Assembly (NCBI GenBank): GCA_017304475.1
Contig: JAFKKV010000010.1
Span: 372,001 to 436,000 of the forward strand
Reading direction: 5' to 3'
Length of the DNA stretch: 64,000 bases
DNA from: Hyphomicrobiales bacterium
GTDB taxonomy: Bacteria > Pseudomonadota > Alphaproteobacteria > Rhizobiales > Phreatobacteraceae
The notes beneath the pieces were generated by a model. That model saw nothing but the letters and a program-made list of their open reading frames with translations. It did not search any database and was not told the origin of the DNA. The position numbers and the translations under genes were made by a program. Positions within the stretch are counted from its first letter, which is position 1; the number at the start of each line of letters is the position of its first letter. This document shows, piece by piece, positions 22,983 through 31,285 of this stretch.

Positions 22983-24908
22983 ATGGCCCGCGCCCCGGCA
23001 CCCAAGACCCCTGTCGCCGCCAAGACCGAGACAGCCAAGACCGCCGTGACAAAGACGACCGCGAGCAGCTCCAAGACGGCGGGCAAGGCCGCGGCATCGC
23101 CTGCCAAAGCCAAAGGCAAGGCGAAGCCGGAGCAGGCCGAGCGGCCCGCCACGGCGGCCGCGTCGGCGGCAGCTGAGGCGAAGGCCGGTACGCCGAAATC
23201 GGCGACCGAAGCCAAGCCGTCGGCGAAGTCGCTCGCCGAGGAGATCGCCGAGGAGGCTTCGCAGAATACGCTGGCGCTCAATCCCCTGGTCGGCCTGCGC
23301 GGCGAGGACCTGGTGAGCGCCGCCAAGACCGTGATCGGCGCGCTCGCGGCCCAGCCGCAGATCGTCGCCCAGCAGTGGATGGGCTTTCTCGGTGAGCTCG
23401 GCAAGATCGTCACCGGCCGCTCGGAGGTCGCGCCCGACCCCAAGGACAAGCGCTTCGCCCATCCCTCATGGGGCGACAACGCGCTGCATCGCGGCCTGAT
23501 GCAATCCTATGTCGCCTGGGCCAACACCGTGACGGAAGCGGTCGCCAGGACCAACCTGCCCGACAAGGACGCCGCCCGCGCGCGCCTCGTCACCTCGATC
23601 TTCGTCGACGCCATGTCGCCGTCGAACACGCTGATCGGCAATCCGCTCGCGCTGAAACAGGCCATCGACAGCAAGGGCCAGAGCCTGCTCGACGGCATGA
23701 AGAACTACCTTGCCGACCTCGCGCAGAATGGCGGGCTGCCGAGCCAGGTCGACATGTCCAAGTTCAAGGTTGGCGAGAACCTTGCCAACACGCCGGGCAC
23801 GGTGGTGTTCAAGAACGAGGTGCTGGAGCTCATCCTCTACACGCCGACCACGGACAAGGTGTTTGCCCGTCCGCTGCTGATCGTGCCGCCGCAGATCAAC
23901 AAATATTATGCGGTCGACATGTCGCCCAGCAAAAGCATGATCCGCTTCCTGCTGGCCAACGGCATTCAGCCCTTCTGCATCTCCTGGCGCAACCCGACCG
24001 CGCGGCAGCGCGACTGGGGCCTGGACACCTATATCCAGGCGCTCGACGAAGCGGTCGACGCGGCCCGCGACATCACCGGCCAGGACACCATCAACATCAT
24101 GGGCTCCTGCTCCGGCGGCATCACGACGTCGACCTATGCCGGCTGGCTCGCCGGCCAGAAGCAGGACAAGCTCAACGGCATCATCCTGGCGGTCTGCGTC
24201 ATCGATACCGAGGCCGGCGCCGACACCGACTTTTCAGCCCTTGTGACACCGGAATCGGTGCTCGCCGCCAAGCAGATCTCCGCCACCAGAGGCATTCTCG
24301 ACGGCCAGGAACTGGCCAAGATGTTCGCCTGGATGCGGCCGAACGACCTGATCTGGAACTACTGGGTCAACAACTACCTGATGGGCAATCAGCCGCCGGC
24401 CTTCGACATCCTCTACTGGAACGCCGACACGACCCGGCTGCCGGCGCGCCTGCATGGCGACTTCCTCGACCTGATCTTCACCAATCCCTTCGTCAACGCC
24501 AACAAGATGGCGATCCACGGCACCCCGATCGACATGGGCAAGGTCAAGGCCGAGACCTATGTCATCGGCGGCACGACCGATCACATCACGCCCTGGAAGG
24601 CGGTCTATCAGACCGCCCGCATCTATGGCGAGGACACCACCTTCGTGCTGTCCAATTCGGGCCATCTGCAGAGCCTGCTGAACCCGCCCGGCAATCCCAA
24701 GGCCTGGTTCGTCACCGGCAAGGCGAGACAGGCCGATGCCGACGCCTGGGCCGCCGGCGCAGCCAAGCAGGAGGGCTCCTGGTGGACCCATTGGGTGGAT
24801 TGGCTGAAGCAGCGCGGCAATGGCGAGGTGGCCGCGCCGAAACAGGCCGGCAGCAAGACGCACAAGCCTCTGGGACCGGCGCCCGGCACCTATGTGTTCG
24901 AACCCTGA
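22983..24908 (+). CDS. phaC: Poly(3-hydroxyalkanoate) synthase, class II-like, with a basic N-terminal extension
   Basis: This 641-residue PHA polymerase joins 3-hydroxyacyl-CoA units at the granule surface. The core from about residue 95 matches class II (medium-chain) synthases: PPQINKYYAVDMSPSKSM, SWRNPTARQRDWGLDTYI and the modified lipase box MGSCSGG with Cys376. The Asp lies in GGTTDHITPW and the His in SNSGHLQSL. Pseudomonas class II enzymes have about 560 residues; the extra 80 here form a Lys/Ala/Thr-rich disordered N-terminus (KTAGKAAASPAKAKGKAK) that resembles a histone H1 tail. The ATG at 22983 has AGGAGC upstream. It follows fadD by 48 bp and precedes phaZ. Confidence 0.9.
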   Translation: MARAPAPKTPVAAKTETAKTAVTKTTASSSKTAGKAAASPAKAKGKAKPEQAERPATAAASAAAEAKAGTPKSATEAKPSAKSLAEEIAEEASQNTLALNPLVGLRGEDLVSAAKTVIGALAAQPQIVAQQWMGFLGELGKIVTGRSEVAPDPKDKRFAHPSWGDNALHRGLMQSYVAWANTVTEAVARTNLPDKDAARARLVTSIFVDAMSPSNTLIGNPLALKQAIDSKGQSLLDGMKNYLADLAQNGGLPSQVDMSKFKVGENLANTPGTVVFKNEVLELILYTPTTDKVFARPLLIVPPQINKYYAVDMSPSKSMIRFLLANGIQPFCISWRNPTARQRDWGLDTYIQALDEAVDAARDITGQDTINIMGSCSGGITTSTYAGWLAGQKQDKLNGIILAVCVIDTEAGADTDFSALVTPESVLAAKQISATRGILDGQELAKMFAWMRPNDLIWNYWVNNYLMGNQPPAFDILYWNADTTRLPARLHGDFLDLIFTNPFVNANKMAIHGTPIDMGKVKAETYVIGGTTDHITPWKAVYQTARIYGEDTTFVLSNSGHLQSLLNPPGNPKAWFVTGKARQADADAWAAGAAKQEGSWWTHWVDWLKQRGNGEVAAPKQAGSKTHKPLGPAPGTYVFEP

Positions 24909-25034
24909 GGGCCGCCGCCTTGTCCCCATGCCGACCGGCGGATGCCGTCGCTGGACGGCCATCTGCTAAGCTTTGCGCCGATCGAACGCGATCGGTGATT
25001 CCCTGCGCCGGCGCGCGCGCCTGAGGAGCATGCC

Positions 25035-25868
25035 TTGACCCAAGCCCGGACTGCCGCAGCGCCCTCCCCCGACTTCGACATCCGGATGATCGACGTCGGC
25101 GGGCAAGTCCTGCGTGTCGCCATCAAGTCCGGTGCCAAGGACAAGCCGCCGCTGCTGATGTTCAACGGCATCGGCGCCAATCTCGAACTCGCCGAGCCGT
25201 TCTTCGAGGCGCTCACCGAGACCGAGGCGGTGATCTTCGACGTGCCCGGCATCGGCGGCTCGCCGGCGCCCACCTTGCCCTACCGGCCCTCGACGATGGC
25301 AAGGCTCGCCTACGACCTGATCGTCCAGCTCGGTTACGATCAGGTCGACGTCTCCGGCGTGTCCTGGGGCGGCGGGCTCGCGCAGCAATTCGCCTTTCAG
25401 TTCCCGAAGACCTGCCGCCGGCTCGTCCTGGTCTCGACTTCGGCCGGCATGATCATGCTGCCGGGTGCGCCCAACGTGCTCGCCAAGATGGCCAGCCCGC
25501 AGCGCTATACCGACCGCGGCTACATGAAATCGATCGCCGCCGAGATCTATGGCGGCGCCTTCCGCAAGGACCCGAATCTGATCGATCGTCACGCGGCGGC
25601 CATGCGCGGCTCGTCGCAATATGGCTATACGCTGCAGCTTCTGGCCATGCTCGGCTGGACCAGCGTGCCCTGGCTATGGATGCTGCAGCAGCCGACCCTC
25701 ATTCTGTCGGGCACCGACGATCCGCTGATCCCGGTGATCAACGCGCGCCTGCTGGCAACGCTGATCCCGAAGGCGCGCCTGGAACTGATCGACGACGGCC
25801 ACTTGTTCGTGGTGACCGATCCGGCGCGCTCGGCGGCCATGGTCGAGGCCTTCCTCAACGAGCCCTGA
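25035..25868 (+). CDS. phaZ: Intracellular mcl-type poly(3-hydroxyalkanoate) depolymerase
   Basis: This 277-residue alpha/beta hydrolase matches the Pseudomonas mcl-PHA depolymerase: MIDVGGQVLRVAI at the N-terminus, LLMFNGIGANLELAEPF, the nucleophile motif DVSGVSWGGGLAQQFA, the Asp in SGTDDPLIP and the His in DDGHLFVVTD. It degrades storage polymer inside the cell. The start is a TTG at 25035 with GAGGAG 6 nt upstream; the nearby ATG at 25030 is out of frame. It lies 126 bp after phaC, echoing the phaC1-phaZ order of Pseudomonas, here placed with fadD instead of phaC2-phaD. Confidence 0.9.
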   Translation: MTQARTAAAPSPDFDIRMIDVGGQVLRVAIKSGAKDKPPLLMFNGIGANLELAEPFFEALTETEAVIFDVPGIGGSPAPTLPYRPSTMARLAYDLIVQLGYDQVDVSGVSWGGGLAQQFAFQFPKTCRRLVLVSTSAGMIMLPGAPNVLAKMASPQRYTDRGYMKSIAAEIYGGAFRKDPNLIDRHAAAMRGSSQYGYTLQLLAMLGWTSVPWLWMLQQPTLILSGTDDPLIPVINARLLATLIPKARLELIDDGHLFVVTDPARSAAMVEAFLNEP

Positions 25869-25887
25869 GCCCGCGCTCGCGCCGCTT

Positions 25888-26360
25888 TCAGAGCGCGGCC
25901 GGCTTCAGCTGCTTGCCGACGACCGCAACCGCCTGGACGAAGCCCTGGGCAGCTTCGATCGCGACGGCGAGTGAGGCGAGCGTGTCGGCGAGGTCCTCTG
26001 GCAGCGCGCGCAAAACCGCGATCTCGGCCGCGATGCGGCCCGCCGCCGCGCAGGCGTGCTCAGCGAGCCCGGCCGCGGCCGCGGCCACGACCGTGAACCC
26101 CTTGCCACCCTCGCCGGCCTCGGCCAGTTCCATCGTCGCGTGAAGGGCCAGCAGGTTGAACTGCTCGGCGATGCTGGTGATCATGCCTCCCGCCCCGCCC
26201 GCGATCCCGATCGCGTCATGCTTGCGGACGAAGATCGGGCAGCGCTACCGACGGCCGCGTGGAAGCCGTCGCCGGTCGAGGCATGACCGACAGGGGTGGT
26301 CGGCCCGACGCCGGCGCCCTCGGGCGATGGCGGCACGGATGCTGGCGGCTGATTCGGCAT
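25888..26360 (-). pseudogene. Decayed methyl-accepting chemotaxis protein fragment
   Basis: The minus strand encodes the hairpin tip of an MCP signalling domain: ITSIAEQFNLLALHATMELA followed by EAGEGGKGFTVVA, compared with the family IAxQTNLLALNATIEAARAGE. The frame is closed upstream by a TAG near 26249, and the plausible start (ATG at 26360 with GAGGAG upstream) is in another frame, so at least one frameshift is needed. No sensor domain, HAMP domain or transmembrane helix remains, the conserved Asn and Arg of the tip are changed, and the total is under 160 codons. It may be a relic, or a very short soluble MCP-like protein if the frameshift is an assembly error. Confidence 0.55.
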
Positions 26361-26463
26361 GGCGCACTCCTCGCATCCCCATGCGATGGCCTGCCGAGCC
26401 CGTGTCTTGCAAGCCAAATCCCGGCCGCCGCGCATGCGGGGACGGCCACGACGGCCGGCCCGG

Positions 26464-27753
26464 CTATTCGGCTGGCTGTTCCGCCTCGGCCGCCGGTGCC
26501 GGGACGGCCGCCTTGGCATGGGCCTGAAGGGCCAGGATGCGGTCGGCCAGGCCGAGCTCGCCGCGCGTCTTGCCGGCCTTGCCCGCGGCATAATCGGCGA
26601 GCATTGCCTCGATCTTTGAATTCGGCCCTTCGAGAAGCGCGGTGACGCGCGCGACCTCGACCGCCACCGCGCTGACGCGGTCGCGCAGCAGGGCATTGTC
26701 CTTGCCGTCGCGGCTCTTGGCCGCCTCGATGTCGCGCTTCAACTGAACGAGATCGCGCTGGATCTTCTCGCGATCGTCGCGCGCCTGAGCGAGCGAACCG
26801 TCCAGCACGCCCTTTTCCGCCTTCAGCGTCTCCGCGGTTTCCCTGAGGCCCTTGACGGTTTCGGTATTGCGCATGGTTTGAGCCGCAAGCTTGGTCTTCA
26901 GTTTGTCGCGCTCGGCCTCCAGCGTGGCAAGCGCGCGCTCGGCGGCATCGCGCGCCTCTTGTTCGCGGGTCGCCCGCTCCTGCTGGGTGGCGACCTCGCC
27001 CTTCAGGCCCTCGATATCCGCCTGCAGCCGCGTACTCGCAGCCGTCTCGGCCTCGAGCGCGGTCCGCAGCGACGCGATGGTCTCGCCGAGCTCGCCTGCC
27101 CGCTGCCGCTCGCCGGTGAGCAGCATCGAGGTTTCGGCAAATGATTGCCGGTGGCCGGTAAGGTCGGTTTCGGCCTCGCCGAGTGTCTTGCCGAGCTGGG
27201 TCACCTGGCTGCGCAGATTTTCCACCTGCGTGCGCAACGCCACGATCTCGACACGCTGGCCGTCGCTTTCAACCAGCTTGGCCGCCAGTTCCCTGTCGAG
27301 GGCGGTGAATTCCGCTTCCTTCTGGGCCAGGACCGTGGCTGAAACGGTCAGCTCCCTGGCCTTCTCCGCATCCGCGTCGCGGGCCGCGGCCAGCGCCGTC
27401 TCGAGCTCTGCACGGCGCGCTTCCAGGCCGGCGATCGTCGCTGCCCTGGCTTTCAATTCGACATCCAGGTCGCGCATCGCCTCGGTCTTGCGCGCGAGAT
27501 CGACGGTCTGGTCGTTGACCTTGCCCTGCAAGGCCTCCGCGCTCATTTCGAGCCGGCGCGCGGCGACCGCGAATTCGGCGCGCAACTGGTCCTTGTCGGC
27601 CTTGATCTCCGCCATGGAGAGCGGAATGGCATTCTCGACCCGCCGCGTGGTCAGCCTGACCGCACGCCGCCACACGGCCCCGAGCAGGCCGAGCGCCAGG
27701 AGCGCGGCCAGCAGGAACCCCAGGGCGAAGACCATGGCGGTCTCGATCGTCAC
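26464..27753 (-). CDS. Membrane-anchored coiled-coil protein of unknown function
   Basis: This 429-residue protein starts with one transmembrane helix (MVFALGFLLAALLALGLLGA) and the basic stop-transfer RRAVRLTTRRVE. The rest, to about 390, is continuous coiled coil with Glu/Lys/Arg heptads. The C-terminus is Ala/Pro/Glu-rich. Proteins with this N-terminus are common and unnamed in Hyphomicrobiales. I set the start at the GTG at 27753, because family members begin TIETAMVFALGF; a weak GGAG lies 11 nt upstream. It is expected in the inner membrane with the coil in the cytoplasm. The role is unknown; a structural or scaffold function is a guess. Confidence 0.7.
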   Translation of the reverse strand: MTIETAMVFALGFLLAALLALGLLGAVWRRAVRLTTRRVENAIPLSMAEIKADKDQLRAEFAVAARRLEMSAEALQGKVNDQTVDLARKTEAMRDLDVELKARAATIAGLEARRAELETALAAARDADAEKARELTVSATVLAQKEAEFTALDRELAAKLVESDGQRVEIVALRTQVENLRSQVTQLGKTLGEAETDLTGHRQSFAETSMLLTGERQRAGELGETIASLRTALEAETAASTRLQADIEGLKGEVATQQERATREQEARDAAERALATLEAERDKLKTKLAAQTMRNTETVKGLRETAETLKAEKGVLDGSLAQARDDREKIQRDLVQLKRDIEAAKSRDGKDNALLRDRVSAVAVEVARVTALLEGPNSKIEAMLADYAAGKAGKTRGELGLADRILALQAHAKAAVPAPAAEAEQPAE

Positions 27754-27807
27754 GGTCGGGCAACTCCCACACGCGTCAGGGTCGGCAACTCCCTTCTGCC
27801 ACGGCAA

Positions 27808-27835
27808 AACGGCCGCGGAAAGGTCCGCGGCCGTT
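27808..27835 (-). terminator. Intrinsic terminator after the DUF1134 gene
   Basis: AACGGCCGCGGA (27808-27819) and TCCGCGGCCGTT (27824-27835) form a perfect 12-bp stem with an AAGG loop; read on the minus strand it is followed by TTTT. It ends the DUF1134 transcript before the coiled-coil gene. Confidence 0.82.
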
Positions 27836-27881
27836 CAATCCTTATCATGAAAGCAATGCGCCGGGCGCTGCCGGCGACCGC

Positions 27882-28481
27882 TCAGAAGGGGTTCCAGGTC
27901 GGGCTGGGCGTGAACTTCAGATAGCCGCCATTGACGCCGAGCCGCGCGCCGACGCCGGTGCGGATCGGCACCACCAGCATGTTGTCGGCGGCCAGCGCCG
28001 TCATGCCGAGGCCACCGACCAGATAGGCCGAACCGTTGACCCCCAGGAAGCGGCGGTAGAGGTCGTCGGGATTGCGGACGCGATAGGCCAGCATCATCGT
28101 GCGGTCGCCGTCGCCGCCGAAATCGAAGCCGAGCGAGGGCCCCTGCCAGAACACCTTGGTGTCGCCGCCATGCTTGGTATAGAGCACGCCCTCGCCGTAG
28201 CGCAGGCCGGCGACGAAGGCGCCGGAGCCTTCCTGGCCCAGAATATAGGCGCTCGGCTGGCCCCATTGCTGGGTGGCCCGTTCGACCAGATTGGCAAGTC
28301 CCCGGCTGGTACCGCCGAAGAAGCGGTGACCGGCATTGACGACCTCGTTGCCGGAAAAAGTCTGCGGCGTTTCCGATTGATAGGAGCGCTGCGCCAGCGC
28401 CTGCCGGTCGAAACCGACCAGGGCCGTCGCGGCGAGACCGGTCAGGATGGCTCGCCGGTCAAACTTGGAAAGACTGCGCAT
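27882..28481 (-). CDS. DUF1134 secreted protein
   Basis: This 199-residue exported protein has a twin-arginine-like signal (DRRAILTGLAATALVG) with cleavage expected after QALAQ. The mature part has the family blocks FSGNEVVNAGHRFFGGTSRG, YGEGVLYTKHGGD and GPSLGFDFGGDGDRTMMLAY. DUF1134 is a conserved, uncharacterised alphaproteobacterial family, related to the lipid-binding Ysc84/SYLF fold by its Gly-rich strands. GAGGTGA precedes the ATG at 28481. It is divergent from the YHS-domain gene. Confidence 0.87.
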   Translation of the reverse strand: MRSLSKFDRRAILTGLAATALVGFDRQALAQRSYQSETPQTFSGNEVVNAGHRFFGGTSRGLANLVERATQQWGQPSAYILGQEGSGAFVAGLRYGEGVLYTKHGGDTKVFWQGPSLGFDFGGDGDRTMMLAYRVRNPDDLYRRFLGVNGSAYLVGGLGMTALAADNMLVVPIRTGVGARLGVNGGYLKFTPSPTWNPF

Positions 28482-28664
28482 TGATCACCTCACGGCAAAT
28501 GTCGGTGCGGCCGGCTTGGGCGCGCCCTTGGTCAAATAAGCTAGTGGATGAAGGTAACCATTTGGTCACCAGGTCATGATTTCGACGTTCTCGGTAACGA
28601 AGTGCACACCGTGAATTGCGAAGCTCGCTCAGTGATTCGATGACGTGCAGATTTGGGGAAGATG
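28482..28664. promoter_or_regulatory. Divergent promoter region (DUF1134 / YHS)
   Basis: This 183-bp gap carries GGTAACC (28553-28559) and GGTCACC (28564-28570), an inverted repeat with 4-bp centre and one mismatch, plus GGTAAC at 28592. These are candidate operator half-sites for a shared regulator; no clear -35/-10 pair stands out. Confidence 0.4.
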
Positions 28665-29180
28665 ATGTCGGTGATGAGGCAGTTCCTGCGCCCTTTGGCC
28701 TGGACCATGGCGATCACGGGGCTTTATGCGGGCTTTGCCTTGATCATCGCGATGGCCGACGGCCAATCGTCGACGCGCGCCGCCACCACCGAGCGGGTTG
28801 TGACCGATCGTCTCACCGGGCTCGCCCTCTATGGCATCGATCCCGTGGCCTATTTCACCGACCGGGCGCCGCGCGAGGGCCTGCGCGACTATGAACTGCC
28901 CTGGGCCGGCGCCACCTGGCGCTTCCTGAACGAGGGCAACCGCGCCGCCTTCATGCGCGACCCCTCGGTCTACGAACCGCGCTTTGGCGGTTACGACCCG
29001 GTCGCCATCGGCGAGGGCAATCCGGCGACCGGCCATCCCTCGGTCTGGAGCATCCACGAGGAACGGCTCTACGTGTTCCATTCGGAGCGCAACCGCGCGC
29101 GCTTCGCCGCCGATCCGGAAGCCGCCATCGCCAAGGCCGAGAGCCATTGGGCGGCCGTGCTCGCCACGCTGGTGCCCTGA
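28665..29180 (+). CDS. YHS domain-containing membrane-anchored protein
   Basis: This 171-residue protein has one N-terminal transmembrane helix (WTMAITGLYAGFALIIAMAD) and a periplasmic part with a YHS-like domain: LALYGIDPVAYFTDRAPREG, the aromatic ATWRFLNEGNRAAFM, YEPRFGGYDPVAIGEG and VFHSERNRARFAADP. YHS domains bind metals or occur in copper and heavy-metal proteins, but the defining Cys pairs are absent, so metal binding is unproven. Start candidates are 28662, 28665 and 28674; GGGGA sits best before 28665. Confidence 0.75.
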   Translation: MSVMRQFLRPLAWTMAITGLYAGFALIIAMADGQSSTRAATTERVVTDRLTGLALYGIDPVAYFTDRAPREGLRDYELPWAGATWRFLNEGNRAAFMRDPSVYEPRFGGYDPVAIGEGNPATGHPSVWSIHEERLYVFHSERNRARFAADPEAAIAKAESHWAAVLATLVP

Positions 29181-29193
29181 GCGCGGACAACCC

Positions 29194-30069
29194 TCAGTTC
29201 CGCATGATCGCCGCCAGGACGTCGCGGAGTTCGGTCGCGCCGTATCGGACGTCGCCTGCTCCCGGTTCGACATCGATCGCGCCGGCATTGTGCGCATCGT
29301 AGAGTTCGGTGACGAGCCGGGCATAGCTCATGCCCAGGCCGCCCAGGGTCAGGGCTGCGATCCAGTCCGGGCGTGGCAGTTCGCGTGCGACGATCGGCCG
29401 GCCGGCGACGCTGGCCAGGGCCTCCGCCACGTCGACGGGCGTGTAGCGGCGGGGGCCTTCGACATGGACGATGCGTGGCGAGGCTGCGGCATCCCCCGCG
29501 GCCAGGAGATCAGCCGCGACGAGGCCGACATCGGAGGCCGACACGGTCGGAAACAGCTTGGTCAAGGGGTGGTGCAGGCTCGGCAGGATGCCGCTTGCGG
29601 CGGCAGCCTTGGCCAGGCGCGACCAGTTCTGCATGTGCTCGGCGGAGCGTAGCAAGGTCAGGCCGGTGGGCAGCGCGCGCAACCGCGCCTCCAGGGCATG
29701 GAAGGTGAGCGTGACGCCGGTGCCGGCGGCGCGCTCGGCGCCATAGTCCGAAATGGCCAGGACCTTGGCCGGGCGCACGGCGTCGAGCGCCCCGGCCATG
29801 GTTTCGATCATGCCGCGCATGTCGGCCGGGGCATCGGCCGCGGCCATGCTCATCGGGCAGATGACCTGCACCGCCCCTGCCCCCGCTATGGCCGCCCGCA
29901 ATGCCTCCGCGTCGCGCAGGTCGGCAATGGCCGTCTCACAGCCCAATGCGGCGAACTCGGCGGCCTTCGACGCCTCGCGCAAGACCGCCCTGACCGGCGC
30001 GCCTCGGCGCCTGAGCGCCGCGATCGTCGCCCGCCCCACTTTGCCTGTCGCCCCCATGATCACGAACAT
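29194..30069 (-). CDS. NmrA-like NAD(P)-binding reductase
   Basis: This 291-residue atypical short-chain dehydrogenase starts with the dinucleotide motif FVIMGATGKVGRATIAAL. The following strands (VRAVLREASKAAEFAALGCE and ADLRDAEALRAAIAGAGAV) fit NmrA/quinone-oxidoreductase-2 type proteins. The Tyr-Lys catalytic pair of classical SDRs is missing, which suggests redox sensing or isomerase/reductase activity on small ketones. AGGAGG precedes the ATG at 30069. It lies on the same strand as, and downstream of, the AraC gene, so it is a likely target. Confidence 0.82.
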   Translation of the reverse strand: MFVIMGATGKVGRATIAALRRRGAPVRAVLREASKAAEFAALGCETAIADLRDAEALRAAIAGAGAVQVICPMSMAAADAPADMRGMIETMAGALDAVRPAKVLAISDYGAERAAGTGVTLTFHALEARLRALPTGLTLLRSAEHMQNWSRLAKAAAASGILPSLHHPLTKLFPTVSASDVGLVAADLLAAGDAAASPRIVHVEGPRRYTPVDVAEALASVAGRPIVARELPRPDWIAALTLGGLGMSYARLVTELYDAHNAGAIDVEPGAGDVRYGATELRDVLAAIMRN

Positions 30070-30165
30070 TCCGGCCTCCTGCGATCCGATCGAACCGGAG
30101 GCAGCATGCCGGCGCGGCAAGCGCGCGTCGCACAGGTTCGGCCGGACCGGCGCAAATTCGGCCAG

Positions 30166-30197
30166 CCGGGATCCCGGGATTCCGGGATTCCGGGATT
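30166..30197. repeat. Four-copy 8-bp tandem repeat at the AraC stop
   Basis: CCGGGATC and then three copies of CCGGGATT run from 30166 to 30197 in tandem, ending inside the AraC gene's stop codon (TAA on the minus strand). A length change would alter only the 3' end of araC and the NmrA leader. Confidence 0.85.
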
Positions 30198-31086
30198 ATC
30201 GCCCGATGCCGACGACCTGGCGGGGCGTGACGCCGAGGACCCGTTTCATGCAATGGGCCATGTGGCTCTGATGGGCGAAACCCGCCGCCAGCGCGACCTG
30301 GCTGATCGGCATTGTACCGGCGAGCAGCAGCGCCTTGGCGCGCTCGACCCGGCGGCGAATGACATATTGATGCACCGGCATGCCCATGGTCTGCCGGAAC
30401 AGCGCCTTCAGGTGCGATATGCTGATATCGGCGACCGCGGCAAGGCCCCCCAGCGACAGCTCCCGGTCGAGATGGGTCTCGATGAAATCGACCAGCCGGC
30501 GCTGCTGCCGCGGCGACAGGGTCTGGCGGGCCGGCAGGCCATCGTCCCTGGCCGCGACGGCGCCGTGAACGAGGCGCACGGCGAGGGCCATGCCCAGGCT
30601 CTCGGCGTAAAGCCGATCGGAGGAAATCTCCGTCTCGAGCTCCGCCTTCAGCGCCCAGGCGATGTGCTCGATCCTTTGGTCGCGCAGCTGGAACTGCGGT
30701 GCGAGGGCGACCCGGTCCGGGTCGCACCCGACCTCGCGGGCCGCCTGCCGGATCAGCGCCGGGCTGATCCAGAAGCGCAAGATGCTGCAATCGGCGTCGT
30801 CCTCCCACTCGCCGGCGAGACCCGCCGGCACGACGTCGATATCGCCATGGGATTGAACGCGCCGGTGAACGCGGCCGTCGCAGCGGCAGGCCGCGTTCAC
30901 CGACGGTCCGACATGGATGCCGAGACGATGGTCGAGTGAGGCCGGCACCTTGGTCAGGCCCGCGCGGATCAGCCCGAATTCGGCCTCCAGGCCGACCCAG
31001 CCGCGGCCGCGGCTGGAAATCGCGCCCGGCATGCTGCGGGACGAGGGCGGACTTCCGGGTTCTTGCGGGAGGGAATCCATGGTCAT
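30196..31086 (-). CDS. AraC-family transcriptional regulator
   Basis: This 296-residue regulator has two helix-turn-helix motifs in the C-terminal 100 residues (LGGLAAVADISISHLKALFR and ISQVALAAGFAHQSHMAHCM) with the AraC-signature ending KRVLGVTPRQVV. The N-terminal half has no close sensor motif I recognise. The start at 31086 avoids a low-complexity Arg-rich extension; translation could begin further upstream. It is upstream of the NmrA-like gene and divergent from map. Confidence 0.85.
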   Translation of the reverse strand: MTMDSLPQEPGSPPSSRSMPGAISSRGRGWVGLEAEFGLIRAGLTKVPASLDHRLGIHVGPSVNAACRCDGRVHRRVQSHGDIDVVPAGLAGEWEDDADCSILRFWISPALIRQAAREVGCDPDRVALAPQFQLRDQRIEHIAWALKAELETEISSDRLYAESLGMALAVRLVHGAVAARDDGLPARQTLSPRQQRRLVDFIETHLDRELSLGGLAAVADISISHLKALFRQTMGMPVHQYVIRRRVERAKALLLAGTMPISQVALAAGFAHQSHMAHCMKRVLGVTPRQVVGIGR

Positions 31087-31285
31087 CTTGCGGCTCGTGT
31101 CCAACGCCGCCCCACGGCCGAGGCGGCGGCGCGGCAAGAAGCGCGAGCTTAGCAGAGCGACACGCGAAATGCCGACCACGACATCGCGATCGCGAAGGCC
31201 CTGGCACGCCGCCGGTCACGGCCGGCCTGACGCGACCGGCGCGCTGGTGTAAGAGGGCGGTGAACAGCGAGGCTCCGACCGCCCC

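Noticed and set aside
25030..25034. The ATG just before phaZ as its start codon.
   Set aside because: It is out of frame with the depolymerase; the TTG at 25035 is in frame with the well-placed GAGGAG.
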